A stretch of 64,000 nt of DNA from Prosopocoilus inquinatus (lineage: Eukaryota > Arthropoda > Insecta > Coleoptera > Lucanidae): contig CM069872.1 in the NCBI GenBank assembly GCA_036172665.1, positions 49,028,101 through 49,092,100 on the forward strand, written 5' to 3'. Numbering within the stretch: the first letter of the stretch is position 1; each line of letters opens with the position of its first letter. Below are positions 34,661 to 45,899 of the stretch, piece after piece. The notes beneath the pieces were generated by a model. The model saw only the letters and a program-made list of their open reading frames with translations. It had not been told where the DNA came from and ran no database searches. A program made the position numbers and the translations under genes.

Positions 34661-37300
34661 TTACTTAACAATCAAGAGAACAAAAGAATGTATCTGTTAT
34701 ATTTTATTTTTTCTTTTGCAAAGTTTCGACTAACGTCAGCATTATTTTTTGAGTTCGAGTTCCAGCTCTACATGTCAAAATCATAGTGCTCCTATCATTT
34801 AAAATTCAGAAGTGAGGTTATCTTTCTAAAAACAAAATAAAACCCAAGGGTTTTCATTCCTAAAATCGTTTTTAAAAGGTGCGCCCCATTGCAGTGTTTG
34901 CCTCTTTTTTTCGTTTGTTTTTAAATTAAAACCAAGAGTCGATTGTTTTCTGCTTTTTTTAAAAAAAATGAATGTCAAAAGCTCCTACATTTCGATGTAA
35001 TTTCTGTGCAAAATTTTTCAAAAACTAAAAGAGAAGTAACGAATAGGATAATAAATATTCGCTGTTACAGCCTGTCTCTCTCATTTTGTAACAAATTGTA
35101 TACAAAAATTAACATCGAGTCATTCGGGGGCTTCATGTTTGATTTCGAAAATTTTCGTTTCAAGTTTGCGACTTTCTTTGATCTTGCAAATTGTTTTTTT
35201 TTAATTTCTGGTCCATACTTCGTTGATTAAGAAAAAAGAAAACAACAAATGAATCGATTTTCTTTTGTTTTCTCTTTTGTTTCCCCCATCTTTCTGTCTC
35301 CGTAAACTTCAGGTTTTTGGTGTGGCCTTAGAAAGTTTTATTTTGTGTTTCATTTAACTACGCTTTGAATCTTAATTAAAATAAGGCAAATAAGATCACT
35401 TGTGTCTTTTTCTTTTGTTTCTCTTTTACTCTTTGAAACTTATTCCGTCGATAAAGAAAACAAATTTGTTTTTCTTTTCCTTTTTTTTCTCATTGTTATT
35501 TGTTTTTTTCTTCATTTTATTTCTAGCTTTTTCTATCATGTAAATTGTTGTTTTGTTTCTGATTTGAATCTTACAACGATTAAAACGCACACAGTGACGA
35601 AAAGGTAAAAGTGAAACAAGGAGAAGAATTAAATCGATTGTCTTTTCTTTTTCTTATTATATTTTTTTTTATATATTTGTACACTTTACATTCACGCACG
35701 TGTGGCTTAGGATTAGGCTTTAAGCTTGACAATCCCAATAGATGTATTCGCGTCAAAATCAGAAGGAAATAAACTGAATTGAGTTTGTCTTTCATTTTTT
35801 CCTTCTATTTCTTGTTTTTTCTGTTTAAAATAATTTTTGTTTAATTTGTCATTTCTACTTTGTTTTTTTTTTTTTTTTGGTATTGTCACACTTCACGTGT
35901 TTTCAACCTTAAAAATTTCGTTTTTGTTTTGCTTTTTTTCACACTTACGCCTTGAATCCTACTTCGTTGAATTAAAAAAAAAACAAAGTCGACTGTCTTT
36001 TGTTTTTCTTCTTATTCTTTTTTGTATTGTCTTTGTTTTCCATTCTCATTTTCGTTCATTTCAAGTCCTCTTCCTTTAGAAATTCATGTTTTGGTTCTTA
36101 CTTGCACTTTAAGACCTAATTTGTAGATTAAAGAAACAAAAAAGGAAAACAAACGAATGCTACTGTCTTTTGTTTTTTTTTTCTTTTTTATTCGCAGGCT
36201 TCAAGTCTTCTTGGTCTTAAAAGTTTGTGTTCAGTTTCACATTTATGCTTTGAAGCACATCTTTGTCGATTAAAAAAAAAAGAACAAACGGAATCGATTA
36301 TTTTTTTATTTTTCTTCTCTTTTTTGCCTATTATCTTTTTTTCAGATCTGATTGATCTTAGAGCCGTTTTACATCTAGCAAAATGTGTACAAAATCTTGT
36401 ACAAAGTGACAGAGACAGACTATCAGAGTTAACGTTCATTGGTTGAATCGATGCTTCTTTGTCACTTTGCGCAAAAAAAATTACAACAATTTTTGATAGA
36501 TGTAAAACGGCTCTTATAAACATTTTTGTTTCTCATTTTCACTTCGTCGATTAAAAACAAATTAAATCGATTGATAGTCTTTTGTTTTTTTGTTTTTTCT
36601 GTTTTACTTATCGTTTATGTTTAATACATTATTTCGATGTCTTCAATTCCTAGTTAGTAATTTATTAAAAAAAAAAAATTACGCGCCGTAGCAAAAATTT
36701 AGGATTAAAAAAAAGGAACAGTCGCTAGTCTTTTGTTTCATTTCATTTTGTGCCGCGTTTGTAATATTTTTTTTCTTTGCTTTTTTTTTCTTCGTTTTTT
36801 TTTTTCTTTTTGAAGATGTTATTTGTTTCTCAAAGCCAATCAAAAGTGGTTATCTTTTGTTTTAAGAGCTTTCGTATTTATTTTATTAAATGAATGCCGT
36901 TTCTTTGTTGTTATTTTTTTCCTTTAAATTTCGTCGTCGTAGTCGTTTTATTTTTTCCTTGAAAAGTTTCAAGCTTCAAGAAAATTCAAATCGACTGTGG
37001 TTTGTTTTAACAGTTCTTTTTTCCAGAACTGTTAAATTGAAGAAAAAGAAAACTCTTGTATCCATCGAATTTATTTTAACTTTTTTTTAGTCTCTTTTTA
37101 TTTGTTTGATGAAATCATTTGTTTTTAGAATTTTTAGAAGTCAGCGCTTTTTGGAGGACGTTTGTTTTTAGACGTCAGTTTTTCGAAGCAAATCGAAACG
37201 TTCGTCTTATGTTTTACAAGCTTTTCTTAATCGAAAGACATTTGCTTAGTTTACTTTTCTTTTTTGGTTTTTCTTTGTGCGCTTTCATAATTTTTTAAGT
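34661..37300. repeat. T-rich minisatellite block (TCTTTTGTTTT family)
   Basis: About 2.6 kb of strongly T-rich plus strand in which units of the form TCGATTGTCTTTTGTTTTTC...CTTCGTCGATTAAA recur irregularly (for example near 35250, 35630, 35990, 36160, 36570, 36730). It is the reverse complement of the A-rich family at 8.1-9.9 and 25.0-25.9 kb. A MITE is inserted at 36361-36513. Hydrophobic plus-strand frames are compositional. Confidence 0.8.
36361..36513. mobile_element. MITE with perfect 17-bp TIRs and TTA target duplication
   Basis: GAGCCGTTTTACATCTA at 36361-36377 is exactly inverted at 36497-36513. TTA flanks both sides (36358-36360, 36514-36516). The interior is unlike the T-rich host array. 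TIR type and 3-bp TTA target indicate a PIF/Harbinger-like non-autonomous element. Confidence 0.93.
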
Positions 37301-37342
37301 CCTTTATGGCGTCTATTCTTTATCAAAAGCGTTAAATTTAAT

Positions 37343-37479
37343 GGGCTGTTAAATTTTGTTGCTATGGTAACAACCAATAATATGCTTTAATTTAAAGTCA
37401 CTTTAAGAATAAGGAAACAAATGTATTTTATTCAAGTTAAAGTAACTTTTAATTTAAAGTCTGATTATGAAAGCGGCCC
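37343..37479. mobile_element. GGCCGxTTTCATAAT-type MITE, variant left end
   Basis: The right end, read on the minus strand, is GGGCCGCTTTCATAATCAG, as in the copies at 10373 and 46218. The core AAAGTCACTTTAAG...AAAGTAACTTTTAA is conserved. The left end (GGGCTGTTAAATTTTG) is diverged or replaced and contains an X-box-like motif. Confidence 0.65.
37358..37371. promoter_or_regulatory. RFX X-box consensus motif
   Basis: GTTGCTATGGTAAC fits the RFX-factor X-box consensus (GYTRYY, 1-3 spacer, RRYAAC) in full. Such sites drive ciliary genes in animals, but no promoter or gene is visible here, so function is unproven. Confidence 0.3.
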
Positions 37480-39736
37480 ATACAGCTGAATTTTAAATTT
37501 TAAAGAGCCTCTAAATTTTAAAAAAAATCCACTGATTTCTTTTCTCTTGATTTTTCAAATTTCAATCCAAAATGTACTTGTGTTTGTACTAATTGGATTT
37601 AGTATTTTTTTTTTGGCAATATTTTCAGAACAGAACAGATTTTTTTAAGTAGATAAAATCGATGTTCGAGCTCTTGTTTCCAAAATGACGTCACAGTTCT
37701 TCAAAACAAATAAAATCGGTAAATCGGTAGTCTCATACTGTTTCGTATTCATTTGTTTTAACGAACGCCTGGATCAATCACCGTACGCAAAATTAATTCA
37801 CGCACCCTGGAAGGTTATAAATCTTCTTTAAAACTAACTACTTGTTTACTTTAGAAACAGTTGAATTTGTTCGCTGGCAAAGTAATGAGATTAATGAGCT
37901 GCGAGCCTTGCAGCTTGCGCGAACGTGCAACCGTCTCGGACAAGTCGCTACGTATTATAAAAAAATAAAACTGAATTCAAAAATGAAACATTCAAACAGT
38001 CCCAAAATTTTTTCGAAAAATCGAAATGAAAAGGCCGCGCAGAATCTCATTGGTTAGGAGGTATTTTCCCAAGGCTGCAGGACGACGTTGTTCACAGAAC
38101 TTCGAAAAGCAATTTAGTTAAGTCTTTTCGGAAACGAAATATAAATGTTTACAATTTAACAATTTGAGAAGTGAATGTAAATGAGTTACCAACGAAAATC
38201 TCAGAAGGTGGTCTATGAAAAACACGGCTTGGAAAACTTGCAGGTAAATTTGTCCTGAGAAAATACTAAATTCCACTGAAATGGCCGTGTATCAATTTGA
38301 ATCTTAAATCTAAAACAATGAGTTGGTAACATTTGTTTTAAGAGGTGTCTTTTCCATCGGCTTTGTTTGTCTTTTTACATTTCATGGTCGTTCTATTTTT
38401 GTTCTTTTTTCTTTGACCAGTTTCAAAAATGTCACCCCTGTGGATGTGTCAGGCTGGAAATTTTTCGATTGCCGAGCTATTAAGTTTTGTTTTTGTACTT
38501 TTTTTAATTACTTTCATGCCAAATTTTTGGAGTTCCTTGCACTTGGCCATCCTTGAAGTGACTTTGCGGTGTTGGTTTTGTGCGTGTATTTATGCTCCCG
38601 GCGGCGTTTATCGAGGGTAGCCAAATAGGACAGTCGTGGCAATTAAGGCGAGATTGCACAATTAATTAATTAGTGGGCTTTGTAATACAAGATCTTGTCG
38701 GTCCGTGAACCGACGATCTGCAATTAGTATCCCGTGAAGGCGGTGATTACCGTTCCGACCATCTCGCTGCGTGTGTAGGTCGCAAACATGTGGGAACAGA
38801 CGACGACATTCATCAAATTTCACAACACAGCAAAAGCGCAATTATTAATCCACCCCCTCATTAATCCACCCCCCCAAACCCGAAACAAACAAAAAAAAAA
38901 CGCACCGCACCAATTGAATAAAGGCAATAACGCGTTCGTTGTTTAATATTCCAAAAGCTGATTATGCTGATATTGAATATTAATTAAGCGGCAATTTTCA
39001 TACGGACCATTAGGGCCGCTGTATAACGGTAATTATGATATAATTATCTGTAATCGGGGCGGCGAATGCAAGGCATCGTTTTGTTGTCCACATCCGGCCG
39101 AACTAATTGTTACTGTGTTATTGGGGGTAGCGACGCCTTTATTGCTAATATTTCATAACATATTCGCGTTTTAATTAAAGTCACACGCGCGTCCATACAG
39201 AAATTGATTGTTTTCGGTGGAGGGTATAAACACATTATTAAAACAACCGAATATTTATCGCTTAATACATTAGTGCGAAAGAAATATGGGGAGGTCATGT
39301 GTTATTGAAAGCTAAGGGGGTCGTAAGTTTTTGAAAGCTTGCGCGTGTGAAAGTAACAAAAATCATGTTTATTTACACCTTGACCAGCGTCGCCAGGGGG
39401 TCTTAAAAAAAGTACTTAGGCCTCCCTCCTATCGAAGTCGCGTTAACGCTGGCGCTGGACGCGGAGCCCAATTACCGCTGTTCCGATTTCAAATGGAACG
39501 ACGTTTAATAATGAGATTTTTGCGTTCCCCTACCAACGTTAATCTTGCTCGGATCAAGTCAACCTTCTAATACACAGTCCAGCTCTACCAACCTTGATAT
39601 GATAGACTTGACTAATCATAGGTATTTTTGAAGAACGAATGTGGCTGTGGATATATTCAGAGAAGAAAAGAAAACTGAACGTGAATGACCCTGTAAATAA
39701 TTTTGCTACTGCAACTTACCCAAGCTTCTTAATAAG
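37480..39736. other. unique sequence, candidate regulatory DNA
   Basis: No supported exon. The tract 38640-39300 is GC-balanced, non-repetitive and contains clustered TAATTA sites, as in conserved non-coding DNA of developmental loci. A 37-bp dispersed repeat lies at 39560-39596. Confidence 0.45.
39560..39596. repeat. 37-bp dispersed repeat, inverted copy at 61550-61586
   Basis: Starts CAACCTTCTAATACACAG and ends AGCTCTACCAACCTTG. The inverse occurs 22 kb away with one mismatch in 37. Confidence 0.9.
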
Positions 39737-39739
39737 TAA

Positions 39740-39867
39740 GGCCCGATCTTATCACCTCATGTTAAATTTAACCGTCAGTTAATATCCTAGGAAACCATTG
39801 TCGAGACAATGGCTTCCAAGGATATTAACCGACGATTAAATTTATCGGGAGATGGTAAGATCGGACC
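39740..39867. mobile_element. MITE with TAA target duplication
   Basis: Left end GGCCCGATCTTATCACCTC; right end inverted GGTCCGATCTTACCATCTC; flanked by TAA at 39737-39739 and 39868-39870. The 128-bp element is palindromic through its centre (CCATTGTCGAGACAATGG). A relative is at 53988-54106. Confidence 0.9.
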
Positions 39868-39901
39868 TAAGTAAACAAACAACAAATGAAATGTAATCAA
39901 A

Positions 39902-40050
39902 GGCCGTTTAAAACTGAAGTCGAACTAAAGGAGGCTCTAAAATTAAAGTGACACTCCGATGTATAAATAAATGTATCTTCGCATTAGTTCGGACATCTAA
40001 AAGTGACTCTAAATTTAAATCCTCCTTTACCCTCATTATGAAACTGACCC
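39902..40050. mobile_element. GGCCGTTT...TGACCC MITE relative
   Basis: The left end GGCCGTTTAAAACTGAAGTC and the right end (minus strand GGGTCAGTTTCATAATGAGG) resemble the GGGCCAG family at 14526. The interior carries GTATAAATAAATGTATC, close to the centre of that element. Target duplication unclear. Confidence 0.55.
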
Positions 40051-40265
40051 TTTTGATGTTCAATTCACCTCGAATATATCGGGACACGATTTTCAATCAT
40101 CTTGTACATTATTTATTTCAGTAAGCGACAATGTTTACTAAAGAGCGAAGTAAATTATATAAGAACGGCTGGTTTTATCGAAATTTTAAGTCGTGTCTAG
40201 AATATGACATTTCTTATAGGTTCGATAAAATTTCAGTCAAATAAATTCTAATTGCCATTTAAATT

Positions 40266-40500
40266 GAAGGACAGAATGTTAATGTTACAATTTTGAACTG
40301 TATCGTAAGCATCGTAAAGTATTATCGTGCCATTTAAATGTTCAGGTCGTAAATACCTTACGATACTTAGGATCGAGCTCAGAATTGCAGCATAAAATTT
40401 AAAATGTTGATGATACCGGCCATAAGTGATTTAAAAATACCTACACACGACAAACTTACTCAATGCTCTGAACTTAGTTCTCATTCGAATATTACAAAGA
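40266..40500. mobile_element. single arm fragment of the foldback element
   Basis: GCATCGTAAAGTATTATCGT, CAGGTCGTAAATACCTTACG, AATGTTGATGATACCGGCCA and CACGACAAACTTACTCAATG follow the same order as the outer 240 bp of the left arm at 40959. It lacks the inner arm. Confidence 0.8.
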
Positions 40501-40958
40501 GGTTTTCTTTTTGATTACGAGATAGCACTGTGAATAATAACGATGCCTTCTTTAAATCTCATTTTGTTTTGCTCGAAAATAATTATGTAGTTATAAAAAA
40601 TATTATTTTTTTTTAAGCTAAAATAACAAGATGAAATGAGAACGTCAGCGATGGCATAATCTTAAAATTTGTTTGAAGTAGTTTCCCAATTCGGTCAAGA
40701 GATGGCGCTCTAGATGATGATAATAAAAGTTGTTAAAAAGAAGAATTTATTATTATTTTTTTAACTAGAATTATAGCAGCGATGAAATATATATATTTTT
40801 TTAATTCAATTCAAAGAGGTTTTCTTTTTGATTAAGAGATGGCACTGTGAATAATAATAGGTTTTGCGTGAAAATAATTATCAAAGGATCAGTTTTTTTT
40901 TTTTAATTTAAAATTAGAAGATGAAATGAGAACGTTCGACATTTAAATTGAAGGTTAA

Positions 40959-43187
40959 GTGTCAGTTGTCAGAATGTTAAAGACGTTACATAGAATACAA
41001 CGTACACTACAATTCAGAGCTCGTTCGTAAGCATCGTAAAGTATTGTGCCATTTAAGTGTACAGGTCGTAAGTACCTTACGATGGGGCTCAGAATTGCAG
41101 CGTAAAATTTAAAATGTTGATGATACTGGCCATAAGTGATTTAAAAACACCTACTCACGACAAACTTATTCAATGCCCTGAGCTTAAGTCTCATTCAAAT
41201 ATTTCAAAGACATACTGTACAGTTAACCCAATTAAGAAAAAAATCAAATATTAAAAACAAAGCAATATTTTCTGTTGTGCTCTAACTTCTTGATCTTTGC
41301 TTGGGCCTTTGCTATATTTTCCGAACCACTTTTCCTATTGATTTTATCAACAATGCGAGTATTAAAAAGTCCTTGCCTCAGTTTATCATTGTCGTTTCGC
41401 CACACAACCTACAGAAGTCCACTGCATCGTCTGCGGCAGGTCATAAAGCCAGCACAATAACTATAATAACAATTCGATTTAATCTTCCTTGCGGATGTCG
41501 CTGCGTCGTAAAGGTACTATTTCATCCTCACTTTGGTTATCAAAAATAATACATGAAAGCGTGTGAATTTAAATGGGAAAAAATTAAAAGAGGTTAATGT
41601 GTAGCTAGAAAATATTCTCTAAATGCCGTTTTACGTTTACTTTCATATTTTGTGAAAAAATATTTTCGAAAAATGAATAACGTCTTAACATAGTTCGTAA
41701 ATAGTCGAAGTTTCCAATTTAAACCCAAAAGCTTGCGCCCCAAATGTCTAATTTTGTTCGTATGTAAATTTTTTTAATTTAATTAAATCATATTTCTAAA
41801 ACCATTGAATATTGGACCTGGGTTGATTAAAATTTTTATTCTTGTTTTATTATCTACTATCACCTGCTAAAGTTTATAGAGTGTTTTTTTTTTTAATTTA
41901 CACCCTGTATACCATTCGGTCAAATCTAATTTTCATTAGCCCATTTTATTTTTAATTTTTTTAATTAACTCGCGTACGCCAATGTCTTAGTAAATAGTAA
42001 AGTTTGCTGTTCAGTATTGAAAGTAATAAACACACTAAACAGCACAGTAAAACTGTTCTCCCGGAAGATGACACACAGTATGACGGATGAAACGAACAAG
42101 TTTTACGTCGGCGCAACTTTCGCCTGCAATTATTCGACAAGTACGCCGTAAAGAAAGTTTTATTTCCGTTATAAGAGGGTGTAAGTTGAAACGTAAACCG
42201 CGACGGGGTGGTTTTTGGCTTGACGAAACGAAGCTCCGCGCTTTTTGCATGATGTGCTTGCCTTGTAACAAGGCAAAAGCGAAAATTGCACACGACTTTC
42301 ACACGTAATTATCGTCGCTTTAATGTTTCACACTGCAAAACGGAACCTTTTGATACCGTAGGATCAGTAATTGCACGTTTGCATGCATGTGCTTGAATTA
42401 GAAACCAATTTCCTTCCTTGGGTTGAAATTGGAAAGTTCGACTATTTACGAACTATATGTTAAGGCGTTATTCATTCTTCGAAAACATTTTTGACAAAAT
42501 ATGAAAGTAAACGTAAAATGGCATTTAGAAAACATTTTCTAGCTATACATTACCTTTTCTAATTTATTTCCCATTTAAATTCACGCACTTTCATGTATTA
42601 TTCTTTATAACCAAAGTGAGGATGAAATAGTACCTTTACATTGCAGCGACATTCGCAAGGAAGATTAAATCGAATTGTTATTGTAGTTATTGTGCTGGCT
42701 TTGTGACCTGCCGCAGACGATGCAGTGGACTTGTAGGTTGTGTGGCGAAACGACAATGATAAACCAAGGGAAGGACTTTTTAATCCTCGCTTTGTTGATA
42801 AAATCAATAGGAAAAGTGGTCCGAAAAATATAGCAAAGATCCAAGCAAAGATCAAAAAGTTAGAACACAACAGAAAATATTACTTTATTTTTAATACTTG
42901 ATTTTTTTCTTAATTGGGTTAACTGTACAGCATGTTTTTGTAATATCTGAATGAGAATTAAGCTCAGGGCATTGAATAAGTTTGTCGTGTGTAGGTGTTT
43001 TTAAATCACTTATGGCCAGTATCATCAACATTTTAAATTTTACGCTGCAATTCTGAGCCCCATCGTAAGGTACTTACGACCCGTACACTTAAATGGCACA
43101 ATACTTTACGATGCTTACGATCGAGCTCTGAATTCCAGTATACGTTGTATTTTATGTAACGTCATTAACATTCTGACAACTGACACA
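40959..43187. mobile_element. foldback-type element with 769-bp inverted arms
   Basis: The left arm 40959-41727 is inverted at 42419-43187; both arms measure 769 bp. Outer ends read GTGTCAGTTGTCAGAATGTT. Inner ends meet at TTTCCAATTTAAACCCA and its inverse. The arms contain internal inverted motifs (GCATCGTAAAGTA against TACCTTACGATG). The 691-bp spacer (41728-42418) is GC-balanced and unlike the arms; a 113-codon minus-strand frame there matches no transposase I know. No clear target duplication. Either a Foldback transposon or two opposed copies around host DNA. Confidence 0.85.
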
Positions 43188-43768
43188 TTATTGCGATTAT
43201 ACGCACAAGTAACGACGCTTATGGGTATGGGCAGTTGGTACAGCCTCTGTGAAATAAATGCAAGGCAAATAAATAAATAGGTAGATAGGATAAGACAGAT
43301 GACAATGGAAAGGAAGAATTGAATAAAAGCTTGTAAAACCCAACCGCAGTTACCTTACACCGAAAGGTAGATAGGCTAGGGATTAAATAAATATGTTTTG
43401 GAAATAATAGAAAGGGAGATTCAGAAGACAGTGCGGAATGACAATTTAAAAGATGAAGCAAAGAATAGAAGTATTCCATGGGAGGGAATACCATCATCCA
43501 CAGGTTTATGATTTTTCCCCCAGGCGGCAAACTCATGACGAATGACGTTCTTTTGACGTCATTTAAAGGCGATGTTGAACCGGAAAGATCCTTAATCGGC
43601 CATATCATCACCAATAAATCACGTTTCTAATACGCACCGTTACACTGTTGATATGACGGTTTATGTTAACGTCTTTTTGCCGTCAATTCTTGATTAGAAA
43701 ACACTACAAACCTATCAACTGGCTAGCATTCCGTATCATAAAATAACTGAACGATTACTTTGAACAAT
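43188..43768. other. unique sequence, no supported gene
   Basis: A 131-codon minus-strand frame (43219-43614) has mixed hydrophobic composition, no domain, and no evidence of expression signals. One TGACGTCA palindrome is at 43554-43561. Confidence 0.4.
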
Positions 43769-44240
43769 CCCAGCTAGTAGAGTGACGTCGAAATCACGTC
43801 GTTTTTAGGTTATTCTACGTCAATGATGTCATATGACACGTATTAATAACGTCGTAGAAGTGACGTCATTATCACGTCAATATAAAGTGATAAAATGTTA
43901 CTATATTTATTTTTGAAAATTATTATTTAAAAACATTTTTGGGACCAAACAAAAAGTGTAAATAAATACTTACTTTGAATATATCTGAAGCCAATTATTA
44001 AGAATTGCTAAATTAGGCGAAGTAATAACATGTAAACACAAGATGATGCAGTTTTAGCAATTGTAGCTACCGAAAGTTTCGAGTCTAGTAAATTATTATA
44101 TAGAAACAACTTTTGTAAAAATTTGAAGTGATTAAGACGTCGCCGTCGCCCAGACGTCTTTTGGATGTTAGAATGACGACGTATTAGTGACAAAGATGAC
44201 GTCATTATGACGCCCTTTTCACGTCACTCATCCAGCTGGG
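43769..44240. mobile_element. TIR element rich in ACGTCA motifs
   Basis: The left end CCCAGCTAGTAGAGTGACGT is inverted on the right as CCCAGCTGGATGAGTGACGT (44221-44240), about 20 bp with three mismatches. The 472-bp interior holds many ACGTCA/TGACGT words, including perfect TGACGTCA at 43861-43868 and 44197-44204. No transposase is encoded. No convincing target duplication beyond an AT-rich flank. Confidence 0.75.
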
Positions 44241-44470
44241 ATTCAAATACTTGAAATGATTAGAATAAACTTTTACGAAACGTTATCAACCGACGTTCAA
44301 GAAAAGTTTATGAAACGTCTTTAAATAACGAACGTCATCAACCAAGGCTTATAAAACGTCACTAAATGACGTTAAGGAAACGTTTATGAATCATCTTTAA
44401 GTGACGTCATTTTACCTGCGAATTATACACGTCAGGCAAACATTTTTACACACGTCATTAAAATGATGAA
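44241..44470. repeat. ACGTCA-rich degenerate repeat
   Basis: Units such as GAAACGTTTATGAATC, AACGTCATCAACC and AACGTCACTAAATGACG recur irregularly, with a perfect TGACGTCA at 44402-44409. Probably derived from the neighbouring element interior. Confidence 0.6.
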
Positions 44471-45470
44471 CATTCCTATATACAGTGAGAATCTTGTAAC
44501 GCTGCACATAAACGATAATCAGATAATACATTTCTGAATCATATAAAATTGCACATAGTGGTTTTAACATTACGTTACTATAGTTACTACTTAATTCTTA
44601 ATGCTGAATCATTACAAATTGCACATAGGAAGCATTAAGGAAGGGAATAATCGATCTATCTGGAAATTTGGCAGCAAATAACGCAAAGATCTCTGTCAAT
44701 GAAACTCGATTTGAGAATAATGTGAAACAGGAAAATGGACCGCAAAGACAAAAGCAAAAAACTATGAGAGAGTAATCAGAAGATGCTATATGAAGAATAA
44801 CTGAGAAGATTGTGAATATTTAAGGCAAGAAAAGCGATACAGAGCAAAATAGGCTTTTGACATAAAGAAAACTTGCAGAAGATAGAACGAGCGGTGAAAG
44901 GTGAAAGGAAGAGAAGTAAACCAAGCGGAAAAAAACATTGACTCATGCCTCAAAACCCAAATAATCCAAAAGTATGAAAGATGAAAAGATGGAAACTAGA
45001 TGGAAAGTCTATGGGCTGTGGTGCAAACTGTTTCTTTTTTATTAAAAACTGCACAGGAAGAAGCAAGCAAAGAAAGGATGGTGTAGACTTACCCCGCTCA
45101 GAAAAACAAAAAAAAAATTAGAATCAAGTAAGATGACTCAACATCATTTATCCCAATAGCAATGCAACGAAGGCTGGGATTCATGAACTGACGAAAAAAA
45201 GGGGAAAGGGGTTTAAGGTGTTTGTTTCGGAAAGAAAGCAGGATAAGCCAAGGCAATGTGGTTTATGAGGAGTTGAGGATTCCGCTGCAAGACCGAAGAA
45301 TATTAAAAGCTCCTTCGATCAAGATCATTTTACTTTTATCCACCGAACGTAAGGATAAATCAAAAGAACACGTCCCGTATTTATTTCGCAAGGAATCTTA
45401 AAGCTCTGAAAAGCTCATGCACTTTAAGATATACCAGTTTAGCATTGATCGATCGGCTTCACCCGTCCTA

Positions 45471-45491
45471 ACACACACACACACACACACA
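45471..45491. repeat. (AC)n microsatellite
   Basis: Uninterrupted AC dinucleotides, about ten copies. Confidence 0.95.
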
Positions 45492-45582
45492 TACAAACAC
45501 TCAGGGGGAAACTGCATTTCGCCTTTTAAGAGCTTATTTAAATCCGTACGTCTTCGTCGCATACTTTAATCTCGTTTCCAGT

Positions 45583-45600
45583 AGCAGCAGCAGCAGCAGC
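45583..45600. repeat. (AGC)6 microsatellite
   Basis: Six AGC triplets; no surrounding open coding context. Confidence 0.95.
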
Positions 45601-45899
45601 ACCATAAGAGAGAACTTTAGAAAACAATTGAAACGAGGGATGCAATTTCGACCGGCGCTGCTCTGAAGAGTCCAGCGCTTTCACGCACGAAGGACCATTT
45701 CCATTTAAAGTCGGCGGCCGCCGACCCCGAACGAAAACCGATAGGTTCTCGGGGTCGGCGGGTCGGTACTACTTTAATTTAAATTAGGGACGGGGCAAAA
45801 ATGTTTGTTCCGGGGTGATTTAAGGGGTGTCTCAACTAGCGCTGAACTATTTTTGTTATTTGGCGCCAGCAAGAAAAAGAAGAACGCCAGGGACGGAAA

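Larger units (their letters stand above)
44471..45899. other. unique A-rich sequence, no supported gene
   Basis: Contains the dispersed block ACAGTGAGAATCTTGTAACG...TGCACATA near 44481-44508, seen again near 49746 next to the hammerhead, plus AC and AGC microsatellites. Confidence 0.5.

Noticed and set aside
43219..43614. 131-codon minus-strand frame
   Set aside because: No domain, signal or splice context recognised. Length alone is not significant in 64 kb.
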